Part shown: positions 1 through 10,700 of the stretch, one piece after another
How the letters are laid out: each line of letters starts with the position of its first letter
Numbering within the stretch: the first letter of the stretch is position 1
NCBI RefSeq assembly: GCF_032362555.1
Contig: NC_083533.1
Location: forward strand, 811,001 to 875,000
From: Amyelois transitella
Taxonomy: Eukaryota > Arthropoda > Insecta > Lepidoptera > Pyralidae
Reading direction: 5' to 3'
DNA length: 64,000 bases
Position numbers and translations under genes: made by a program
The notes under the pieces: generated by a model
Seen by the model: the letters and a program-made list of their open reading frames with translations, nothing else
The model's database searches: none
Told to the model about the DNA's origin: nothing

Positions 1-213
1 GAGCCAAGTCTTGAAAAGACTGAATGGCCACGTTTAGCTATTTGGCTTAATGATAGAATTGAGATTCAAATAGTGACAGGTTGCTAACCCATCGCCTAAA
101 AAAATAATCTCAAGTTTGTAAGCCTATCCCTTAGTCGCCATTTACGACATCCATGGGAAAGAGATGAAGTGGTCCTATTCTATTTTGTATTGGTGCCGGG
201 AACCACACGGTAT
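1..213 (-). repeat. SINE-B, cut by the window start
   Basis: The family's reverse strand runs from GTCTTGAAAAGACTGAATGG to GCCGGGAACCACACGG. Confidence 0.85.
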
Positions 214-401
214 AAAAGTTAATTTATCCGATTTAAGTTAGATAATTTATATTATAATTTTTAAGTTTAAATTAATTTCTCTTCTCATTCTTTTACAATT
301 TTATCATTGTATGTACTCGGACTGCAAACATTTTATCTACTAAATCACAATTTATATTGCAATTATACATATCTACCTAATTTAGTTTTCACACTGGTCT
401 A

Positions 402-643
402 CATACATATAATCACGTCTATATCCCTTGCGGGGTAGACAGAGCCAACAGTCTTGAAAAGACTGAATGGCAACGTTCAGCTATTTGGCTTAATGATATA
501 ATTGAGATTCAAATAGTGACAGGTTGCTAGCCCGTCGCCCAAAAGAAGAATCCCAAGTTTATAAGCCCTTAGTCGCCTTTTACAACATCCATGGTAACGA
601 GATGGAGTGGTCCCATTCTTTTTTTATTGGTGCCGAGAACCAC
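402..643 (-). repeat. SINE-B, complete
   Basis: (CATA)n, GTCTATATCCCTTGCGGGG ... GCCGAGAACCACACGGCA. Confidence 0.85.
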
Positions 644-1404
644 ACGGCATTCTGGTCTAATTTCAAAAAGTCTTCAATTTTGGATCTGTCTTCTTAATAA
701 GGAATGCAATCGTAATTATATGTACGGATGCGTATTTTTTAACAAGTTAAAATAGCTAACGTAGGTACATGTAAAATAAGATTTAATTTTTTACGTTATT
801 TTAACGTTAAATTTCTTCAATTTATTTGACCAAGTTAAAAAGTCACGCCTACTCGTATAATACTTAGTAAACTTCTAACGTCATCCAATAAATTATTTAC
901 GAAATGTTATTAGCACCTAAGTAAGTTACGTACATAAATATACGTATTTGGTAATGAAAAAAAATTAAAACCGACGATATGAGATAATTAACAATACCAT
1001 TATCAGATGCGTATAAGCTACAAATTAAAGAAAAAAATTTTATATACCTATATAGGTGCAATATACTTAGGTATAATACTTAGGTTATTTGTATAAAAGT
1101 TAATTCAGTTTATTAAAGAAAGCAAATAGTAAGTTTAATTTTATTTCTTATAGTGTAAGGTTTAGTTTTAATCTTTTAGTTTTCATTAATTAGTTTTATT
1201 TAGATTTATTTTAGTTTTACGTTTACTTACTCAAAAATATTCCATGTGATCTATTGATTCAAAATTATAATTTTTTTAAGTAAAAAAAAAACAAATAAAA
1301 TCCTACTGGTTGAGGAATAAATACCACAATAGCCTTAGGTACCACATATTAAAATCAAAAATATCTCATCTACCAGAATAATTAAATATAAACATAGCCG
1401 TGCA
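644..1404. other. AT-rich stretch, no gene seen
   Basis: No ORF of note, no recognisable repeat and no splice-like coding block. Confidence 0.6.
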
Positions 1405-1536
1405 CGTGTGGTTTCCATCACATAAAAGTAGGACCATATCATATCTTCTTTCCCATGGATGTCGTAAAAGGCGACTAAGGGAAGGGCTAATAAACTTGGG
1501 ATTATTTTTATAGGCAATGTGCTAGCAACCTGTCAT
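1405..1536 (+). repeat. SINE-B fragment
   Basis: Middle part only: CCCATGGATGTCGTAAAAGG ... GCTAGCAACCTGTCA. Confidence 0.7.
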
Positions 1537-1766
1537 AATAAAAAAATTAAATTATCTTTCTTTTTCTCCACTACTGTGCTATCAACCTGTCATAATAAAA
1601 AAAATAGTCTTTCTTTTCCTTCATTACTATAATAACGTTGCTTAATTACGTTTGTAACTGCACCAAAATGTTTTTAACCTCGCAATTGAATGGATTAACG
1701 TTAACTGATGACGAATTTAATTAATTTGCTAAATATCTATCCAGTTTTGTGACGTTTTGAATGTGT

Positions 1767-1800
1767 TATAATGTTCCTTTTGAAGCCCAGCGATGTCAGT
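1767..1800 (+). promoter_or_regulatory. Putative core promoter (TATA box + TCAGT initiator) of the fatty acyl-CoA reductase gene
   Basis: TATAAT at 1767-1772 lies about 31 bases before the A of TCAGT (1796-1800), the canonical spacing of an insect TATA/initiator promoter. It is followed by a stretch free of ATG that ends in a good splice donor (CAG|GTGAGC at 1911/1912). I infer it drives the downstream reductase, whose first coding exon starts just after an acceptor 5.7 kb away. No transcript data were available, so the link is not proven. Confidence 0.45.
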
Positions 1801-1911
1801 GGACGGATAGTCGTGACTGATAAAGGACATACCGGTGAATTTCGAGTTGAAATTTTTTAAGTGACATAGTTAAGTGTTTTGTTTGTGTTAAAAAAAGGTT
1901 GATAGTAACAG
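1798..1911 (+). other. Putative non-coding 5' UTR exon of the fatty acyl-CoA reductase gene
   Basis: 114 nt from the predicted initiator to the donor AACAG|GTGAGC, with no ATG inside. It would splice to the acceptor CTACAG at 7664-7669, which leaves only GTACC before the start ATG in an ACCATGG context. Support is sequence-only: promoter spacing, donor quality and lack of upstream ATG. Confidence 0.4.
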
Positions 1912-2969
1912 GTGAGCGATTGAGTATATATTTTAAATTATTTAGGTTAATTTTTATTAATTAAATAAATAAATATTGCTTTGAATATTCTTCTTATTAC
2001 AATATTTTATTCGCTTTAATTTTTTAAGTCAAGTAATTTTTTGAACGCTTACTAAATCGCGCTTATGTAAATTTTATTAATTAATTACCTAATAAAATGT
2101 TAATAATTCTTATTAATAACTAAATGTTTTCCTTTAAACTATCTCTTTAATAATTTAAAAAATAAAATAAACTAAGGAAAGTTATAAAAAAAATATTGCT
2201 AATGGTGAAAATACAAAAGTTTTCAGTGAAGTTGTTTTTCAATTACTTATCATATTTCATGAAAAAATAAAAAAAATTGTTTAAGACATTGAAAGTACGA
2301 TCGAAAATAAAAATAAAAATTATGTTTAAGAAAGATTTATTCTCATTTATGTATTATAATTTTAATCATGCATTTTATTATTAGAGTATTACGTTCAGTT
2401 TATGAAAAAATATTAGTGAAAAAATATTGTGTGGTCTTCTTGACTCGTTTAAAACTAGTTTCTTAAATAAATAGATCTAAATTTTGAAAGTATATCTATA
2501 GTAATAATAAAACATTATATTAACAATATATTTAAAAATGTATTTTAATTATTTTTTATTAAAAGAAGATATGTGCGGAATTGCATGGGGTTTTTTTATA
2601 TAAAACCGTAGGAGAAAAAAAAATGTTTATGGTAAAATATATATAATTTTCACCCACATAGGTAAACCTGCTGTCCCGTGGGATTTGAGTTAGACTCGAC
2701 GAGCAAAACGGCCGGCAAAAACGTGTACATATTTTATTGAATTCATATAGTAAATTCGTTGAAATCTGGCACGAACATTTATCTTTATCGTATATTTGTA
2801 GTTATATGATGACTCACTCAATGTAAATAAAACTTATCTTGCCATTTTTATCAAACTGCTTATCTATTATCACATATGGATTTTGATCTAGTTAAAACTA
2901 TATGACTAATATGATTCTTATTTATCTTAATGTACGGTTAAATTGGTTAGACTTAAGTTTTTTTTATTA

Positions 2970-3227
2970 ATACGTACGTATATTCACGCCTATATCCTTT
3001 GCGGGGTAGAAAGAGTCAACAGTCCTGAAATCACTGATAGGCCACGTTCAACTGTTTGGTTTTATGATAAAATTGAGATTTAAATTGTGACAGGTTGCTA
3101 GACCATCGCCTTAAAAAAAGAGGAATTCCAAGTATTCCTTGGAGCGTTTTTAGGGACATGGACACATCCATGGGAACAAGACGGAGTGGTCATTCTTTTT
3201 TTTTGTATTGGTGCCGGGAACCACACA
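2970..3227 (-). repeat. SINE-B, diverged
   Basis: Complete in outline; the hairpin at 3266-3324 follows its head end. Confidence 0.75.
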
Positions 3228-3265
3228 TTTTTTTATATTAATACTACTTATAAAAATATTTTAGG

Positions 3266-3324
3266 TCATTATATCTACAATAACAGTCGCACAAAGGGTG
3301 CGACTGTTATTGTAGATATAATGA
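3266..3324. repeat. Perfect hairpin, 27-bp arms and 5-base loop
   Basis: TCATTATATCTACAATAACA... at 3266-3292 is exactly complementary to 3298-3324; loop AAAGG. Confidence 0.9.
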
Positions 3325-3354
3325 TAAGAATAATTTATTTAAAAAAATCTGAAT

Positions 3355-3550
3355 TTTGGCTTATACATACCCACATAAATCCTTCCACTTGCCACGACTG
3401 CATACTTCTTTCGCTTCATCCACATTGATAACTCTAATCTCTTCATGCAAGCTCGTCGGTTTCGGGTACTCTTGACCAGACCTTTTGCCAGAACGTCTCC
3501 GATTTGATCAAGATATATTCGTCTAGGCCTTCCCACTCCACCAGTCATAT
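3355..3550 (-). mobile_element. LINE-C 3' fragment (RTE-like)
   Basis: On the - strand it encodes remnants of [20 protein letters not shown] and MNVDEAKEVCRDRGKWKEVV. Frame broken. Confidence 0.72.
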
Positions 3551-4151
3551 TTTAACTTATGGTAAATAAATAAATAAATGATAAAAAATTCCTGCCAAAA
3601 CGAAATTGTAATTAAAAAATAATAAAACTTAGTCTCATATTGTTCCAATTTGTTTATTTGAAAGATTTTATTAAGTAATAAATAAATATATACAGGACAA
3701 ATTGCACAGATTGAGTTAGCTTTGAAGTAACTCAACGATAAGTACTATATTTTATAATAAATACTTATATATTCATATCATTACATAGTTTATTATTGTA
3801 CATATTGTGCTAACTTAATTAATTTTGATCAAAAGTATCTATGTTTTTCTTTTTATTAATTTTAGGAACATACGGTCCAATTGTGTTTTTTTTAAACTAC
3901 TTTTTTTATTTTTTTGTCCGTAGACTCAAGTATTCATTACACCAAATACCTACGTGCCATTTATTAGCAATAACATTTTAGCAAGACGCTAACAGTACAT
4001 TACGATACACGAAGTGGGTAATAATTGTAGAAGAAGGATAATAATTGATGTTTACTAAATAAATTAAAAATGTTTACAAATAACTAATGATTACGTATAC
4101 GGAAGGGAAAAAAGCATGTTTTTTTTTTACTTTTTTTCTGTTCGTGATTTT

Positions 4152-4412
4152 GTAGTGCCGTGTGGTTCCCGGCACCAATACAAAAAAGAATAGGACCACT
4201 CCATCTCTTTCCCATGGATGTCGTAAAACGCGACTGAGGGATAGGCTTACAAACTTGAGATTCTTTTTTAGGCGATGGGATAGCAACCTGTCAATATTTT
4301 AATCATTAAGCCAAATAGCTGAACGTGGCCATTCAGTCTTTTCAAGACTTCTGTTGGCTCTGTCTACCCCGCAAGGGACATAGACGTGACCATATGTATG
4401 TATGTATGTGAT
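4152..4412 (+). repeat. SINE-B, complete (reference copy)
   Basis: Runs from GCCGTGTGGTTCCCGGCACC through CCATGGATGTCGTAAAA, GCTAGCAACCTGTCA and GGCTCTGTCTACCCCGCAAG to the tail GACGTGACCA(TATG)n. Confidence 0.9.
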
Positions 4413-4664
4413 TTTGTACCTGTTCGTACAAAATCCGCAACTTTCCGACATTAGCGTGGAGGTAGCTAACATACAGACAGAGCAAATAGAGGAACTTAAT
4501 AAAATGCAGTGTAGTGATACTAATATGGATAAACATTCAAAGCAATGGATTCCAATCAGAAACACTTAGTTTTCCATCAGGATCAAACCCGGGACGTTTC
4601 GTTCGTTCGACGTTCAGAGGCGAGAATCTGACATCTGCGCCATACTATGTATATCTCTATTTAA

Positions 4665-4945
4665 TATTATAAAGCTGAAGAGTTTGTTTGTTTATACACG
4701 CTAATCTCAGGAACTACTAGTTTGAATTAAAAAATCTTTTTGTGCTGAATAGACCATTTATTTATCGAGGAAGGCTTAAGGCTATATAACATCACGCTGC
4801 AACTTTTACAAGCAAAGAAATAATGGAAAATGTGAAAAATAAAACTGGGAAAATTATTCATCCTAGAGAGCTTCAATGATGCCCAAAATAACTATTCCAC
4901 GCGGATTTATTTTGGACATCATTGAAGCAACTCAAGGATGAATAA
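4665..4945 (-). repeat. Family F repeat, with foldback at one end
   Basis: AATATTATAAAGCTGAAGAG ... ATTCATCCTAGAGAGC; the region 4853-4945 is an inverted repeat of its own end. Confidence 0.78.
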
Positions 4946-5377
4946 TTTTTCACTATTATTCTTTGATCTTGAAATGCATGTTTACTAAAGGTAGTTACAT
5001 CCGCAAATAAAATATCACATTTTCTCGCCATCCAAATAAAACTAACCGTCTATTTGCCCAGACAAAATATTTGTCTTTATGTTTGTAACGTCTAAAAATG
5101 TCGGCACTAAATCTTAAGTAATAGGGTTCAAAGTTAGTGTTAAAAAGTAGTTTGTAAGTCCTAGAAGATTATTAGCATATTCATAAGTACTTAGGAGATC
5201 GCGTCATTCATTTGCTTAACAAATAGATGTTTAGCGTAGAGGGCCTATCTCGAGGTCAGTCGACCCTGCATACTTCGCTTCTCCGGCCAAGGGCTAAGGG
5301 ATTTTTTTTTTAATTTCAACGGCCATGAACACGTGCCCCCTAGTACCTAAGGCACGCTGACGCCGTTTTTGTGAATA

Positions 5378-5640
5378 TTATAAAGCTGGAGATTTTGTTT
5401 GTTTGAATGCGCTAACCTCAGGAAGTACTGGTGCGAATTGAAAATCAACGCAAGAATTCTTTTTCCGTTGAATAGACCATTTATCGAGGAAGGCTTTAGG
5501 CTATATAACATCATGCAGCAACTATAAGGAGCAAAGAAATAATGGAAAATGTGAAAAAAAAGTGAAAAATAATTCATCCTTGAGGGCTTCAATAATGCCC
5601 AAAATAACTATTCCACGCGGACGAAGTTGCGGGCACAGCG
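5378..5640 (-). repeat. Family F repeat
   Basis: Near-complete reversed copy. Confidence 0.78.
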
Positions 5641-5999
5641 AGTAAACTATAAAGAGAAAAAAATTGTATATTTATTTTATTTATTTATATATTTATGTAC
5701 ATCAAGGGGAAAGTATAGAATTTAAACTTAATAAAAAAAATTGTACTTATTTCTAGAGAAATTTCTACCAGTAGGTTTAATTGTATGTTTGTAACTATTT
5801 TTGTATGTTTAAAACCGATTTTATAAACTCAAAAACTACTAGACTGAGTTTCATGACCCGGTAAAGGATGAGGTGATTATTTGTCATCGTGAATTCTCCT
5901 TGTATTTTCCCTGCTAATTAGGCGATAACTTATTCAGTTATGCGAAACTATCTTTTGTTTCACAACTACGATTAAATCATCATAGCATCCCAACGATAC

Positions 6000-6256
6000 A
6001 TACATACATATGGTCACGTCGAAATCCCTTGCGGGGTAGACGGAGTCAGTAGTCTTGAAAAGACTGAATGGCCACGCTCAGCTATTTGGCTTAATGATAT
6101 AATTGAGATTCAAATAGCGACAGGTTGCTAGCCCATCGCCTAAAAAAGAATCCCATGTTTGTAAGCCTATCCCTTAGTCGCCCTTTACGACATCCATGGG
6201 AAAGAGATGGAGTGGTCCTATTAGTTTTTGTATTGGTGCCGGGAACCACACGGCAC
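6000..6256 (-). repeat. SINE-B, complete
   Basis: Whole family sequence, reversed; in the 5' UTR intron of the reductase. Degenerate partial copies follow at 6290-6500 and 6960-7065. Confidence 0.87.
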
Positions 6257-6517
6257 ATTATTATAACAAAACAAAACAGGAATCCCAAGCTTACATACGT
6301 TCATTATATCACGTCTATATTTCTTCTGGATGAGACAGAGCCATCAGTTTTAAAAAGACCGAAATGCCACGTTCAGCTGTATGTACGTCTTTTTAATAGA
6401 ACTGATCTTATTAGGCTAAATAACATGGCCTTTCGGACATTCAGAGATTCTTTTTAAGACTGTTGGCTCTGTCTATCCCCCAAGGGATATGTGACGTGAT
6501 TATATAAGTACTAGAGG

Positions 6518-6733
6518 CCGTCCGCGACTTCGTCCGCATGGAAACCTTATCAATCCCGCGGAAACTCCGGGATAAAAAGTAACCTATATCTTATTCTGGG
6601 TCTTCAGCTACCTACATACCAAATTTCATCGTAATCGGTTCAGTAGTTTTTGCGTGAAAGAGTAACAAACATCTATAGGTACTGACATCCTGATAGACTC
6701 ACAAACTTTCGCATTTATAATATTAGTTACTAG
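6518..6733 (+). repeat. Family G (Metulj-like) repeat
   Basis: CGACTTCGTCCGCATGGAAA, GGGTCTTCAGCTACCTACAT, AATCGGTTCAGTAGTTTTTG. Confidence 0.75.
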
Positions 6734-7135
6734 GATGTAAGTAATTTTTTAACCTGAATAGCATGCAAGGCTTTAAGTGTAACATACAATGTTAACCAAG
6801 GTCATGTATTTAACCAGAAACAAATAAACAATTTTCATAAACCTCACTTTTACGATGATGTGACTTGTCAACTATGAATTATAGCATAATCAAGTTGATT
6901 TATTGTAAAGCTATTAAATAGGTACATACATTTTAAACTTAACTTTATTAATTATCCTAGCCTGATAGGCCACGCTCAGCGGTTGTTTTGCTTGCGATAG
7001 AATCAAGATTCAAATAGTGACAGGTTGCTAGCCCATCGCCTAAAAGAAAAATCCCAAGTTTATTTAAGCCTGTACGAAAATATTTATTTATCAATTTACA
7101 TTTGCCATTAAAAATACAAACTAATTTATAATTAT

Positions 7136-7391
7136 ACTAGCTGTGCCTGCGGCTGCGTCCGCGTGGAATAGTTATTTTGGGCATCATTGAATGCCCTCAA
7201 GGATATTAATTTTACCGTTTTTTTTCACATTTTCCATTAGTTCTTTGCTCCTTATAGTTGCAGCGTGATGTTATATAGCCTAAAGCCATCCTCGATAAAT
7301 GGTCTATTCAACACAAAAATTTTCAATTCGAACCAGTAGTTCCTGAGATTAGCGCGTTCAAACAAACAAACTCTTCAGCTTTATAATATTA
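7136..7391 (+). repeat. Family F repeat, complete
   Basis: ACTAGCTGTGCCTGCGGCTG ... TCTTCAGCTTTATAATATTAG. Confidence 0.8.
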
Positions 7392-7674
7392 GTAAAAATT
7401 GTCTAATAGCGTCGCGTGACAGGTTGTTGTGACTTGTGGCGTAGAGATGGCGCCACTGATCTTAAGATTTGCATGCTCTGCAGGTTTAGAAATTACAGGG
7501 TAGTGATCAAATCAAATCAAAATCAAATATTTTTATTTTCTCTCAAATATCAAGTACAATACATAACATAGGTAAGAATATGAATATGAGAGACTGGTGT
7601 CTGAACTAAGCAGATGCCTGTATCTCAGAATCTGTATCTCAGGGATGATATCTAATAGTAATTCTACAGGTACC

Positions 7675-7773
7675 ATGGTAGCCCGCCGGGAGTCAGTGTC
7701 CGCGCCTGTCATCCCCCAGTTCTACGCTGGAAGGTCCATCTTCATCACGGGAGCTACTGGGTTCATGGGGAAG
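7675..7773 (+). CDS. Reductase coding exon 1
   Basis: Residues 1-33, from the start Met to the NADPH-binding TGATGFMGK motif. Ends in phase 0 at AAG|GTAAGG. Confidence 0.93.
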
Positions 7774-10700
7774 GTAAGGGATATACTCCAGAACCATGAA
7801 ATTGTAAACAGTTTGGTAAAAGAAAATGTTCTCAGAATTGAGATTGAAATAGTGACCCGTCACTTTTTCTTCGTCACTTGTTTTTGAGTTTATAAAATTG
7901 GTTAGAAACAAAAATGAACCTACTGGTAGATAGGTATTTCTCTAAAAAAATAGTAGCGCCATTGTAGGTACTAAATTTCTATTTTATTTAAATTCTATAC
8001 TTCCCCCCCCCCCCCCTCCCCCCCCCCCTTGATGTACATAATTATTAGTGTCCGACCGAAGGTCTATTTTTGGCCGAAGCCGAAGCCGATTAATCGGCTA
8101 TCGCCACAACCTTCGGCCGAAGCCGAAGCCGAAGCCGAAGGTTTATATTCTCTCAGCACTCAGTAATTAATTTTGTTCAATATTGTCTACAAGCTACAAT
8201 TAATATTAAAATCATTTCAAAACCTCAATATTGAAGGTTTATATATTGACTGTCTCATATAGAAGATGATGATATATCATAGAGGTGGTTGGTTTAGAGA
8301 TAAACTAGCTGTTGCCCGCGACTTCGTCCGCGTAAATTTCGAGTTGAATTTTAATCATACAGTCAGATACAGACAGACAAAAAATGTAAAAAAAAATTCT
8401 CTATCCGTTTCAGTCAAAATATTAAATGTACAGAAAAAATATTTTTACCGTTTTATTATATGTAGTATTTTGATTTTCAGTTTTTTTACATAAAATACTC
8501 AAACAATACAAAAAAAATATATTTTTAATAATAAAAAATATCTTGTAATTGTTGGGATTCGAACTTGGACCGCCAACTTCACAGTCTCACGGGCTAACCA
8601 CTGGACCATCGAAGCCGTTGCGTTGGTGTCGAAATTAAAGTAGACTACATACATGTGGTCACGTCTTTATCCCTTGCGGGGTAGACAGAGCCAACAGACT
8701 TGAAATGACTGACTGAATAGATAAAAGTTTGTGATTTACCTACTGGTAAAAAATAATGATTTGATTTCTTACAAAAACACTCGTTTAAATACACGTACGG
8801 ACTTGTTTTGATGCATGCAATCAGCAATGTGATATTTTGACAGTGACTCCCCGCCGCCTCATGACTTTCGTAACAGTTCGTTCAATCTCGACGGTCGCTC
8901 GGACCTTCGGCGAAACCTTCGGCTTCGGCCGGATTTTGTGCCGAAGCCGAATGTTTCGCCGAAGGTGGATTTTTTGGCCGAAGGTGGCCGAAGCCGAAGC
9001 CGAAGCCGAAGCTTCGGTCGGATACTAATAATTATGAATATAAATAAATTAAATAAATATCTATATTACTACAGAACCATGAAATTGTAAACAATTTAGT
9101 AAAGAAAAGTTTCTCAGAATTGAGATTGCAATAGTGACCTGTCACTATTTGAATCATACCCCGAGCTCCTCTCCAGAATGGTGAGGATGCAACCGGTACT
9201 CCAGCCAGGAGGAAGAGGAGAGAAGAAGATGAAAGAACTTACCTACTAACACCCTTCATATTACAGGTATTAATCGAGCGTATACTAGCTACTTGCCCCG
9301 ACGTCGACCGCCTATATTTGCTGGTCAGGCACAAGAAGGAGGTCACGCCGGAGAGGAGATTACAGCAGTTGATAGAATCACCGGTAAGAGTTCAATTGTA
9401 CATACATATTATCACGTCTATATCCCTTGCGGGGTAGACAGAGCCAACAGTCTTGGAAAGCCTGATGGGCCACGGTCAGCTGTTGTTTGGCTTGACGATA
9501 GAATCCAGATTGAAATAGTGACAGGTTGCTAGCGCATCGCCTAAAAGAAGAATCCCAAGTTTTAAAGTGTATCCCTTACTCGCCTTTCTCGACATCCAAG
9601 GGAAAGAGACGGAGTGGTTCTATTATTTTTTCTTATTGTACCTGGAACCACACGGCACCATTTAAAAATTGCACTCTAAATTATCTTACCGAGAGGTGAT
9701 AAGGTTGATTTTTACATTGTTATATAAACCGAGGATTTAAAGGAGATAGGTACACTAAAAACTACTTAGGCACTTAGTACTTTAAAATGCGGGGTAGACA
9801 GAGCCAACAAAGGCTGAAAGGCCACGTTCAGGTGTAGGTATGGCTTTATGATGTTATTGAGATTCAAATAGTGACAGGTTGCTAGCCCATTGCTTAAAAG
9901 AAGAATCCTTAAACTCGTATAACTTCCTTTATAGGTTTTTGTTCAGCAACTGAATTTATTAATTTATTGTTTATTTACTAATTTATGTATGTACACAGAA
10001 AACATTGAGACTGATAAACACAAGAAACAAAATTACAAAAGTTCTGCTTATTTCAAAAGAAATGTCTGAAACTGGCTAATAAGCAGAATAACAGAGGCTG
10101 GTTATTTGGCTATCTCGGGTCTGCTGGAACTTACATACATACATATGATCACGTCTATGTCCCTAGCGGGGTAGACAGAGCCACCAGTCTTGAAAAGACT
10201 GATAGGCTACGCTCAGCTGATTGGCTTAGTGATAGAATTGAGATTCAAATAGTGACAGGTTGCTAGCACATCGCCTAAAAGAGGAATCCCAAGTTTATAA
10301 GCCTATCCCTTAGTCGCCTTTTACGACATCCGTGGGAAAGATATGGAGTGGTCCTATTCTTTTTTGTAATGGTGCCGGGAACCACACGACACTTCCAGGA
10401 GAACTGCTGCTGGAACTTCCAGGAGGATAATTTGATTACACATTTGCAGGTGTTCGACCCAATCCGGGCATCGAACCCGTCACAGCTGGACAAGCTGTCC
10501 ATGCTGGCCGGAGACATCACCAGGCCGGACCTCGGGATGACGCAGGAGTCCCTGATGCGGCTACAGGAGGTAACATATTCTTTGGAAAACTTGTTTGTTT
10601 GTTTATAAACTCTTTATTGCACATACAAATAAATATAACAAAAATAGAACAGTCATTGGATATAGAAGATTATGTACAATGGCGGACTTATCCCAATCGG

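Larger units (their letters stand above)
1912..5999. other. AT-rich first intron of the reductase (inferred)
   Basis: Between the putative 5' UTR exon and the first coding exon. 1912-2969 and 3551-4151 show nothing beyond AT-rich sequence; the rest is the repeats listed. Confidence 0.5.

Noticed and set aside
6125..6457. A 110-codon ORF starting MLAHRLKKN
   Set aside because: The reading frame lies in a SINE-B copy; similar ORFs recur in other copies (for example 4074-4286 on the - strand). Coding-like appearance is a repeat artefact.
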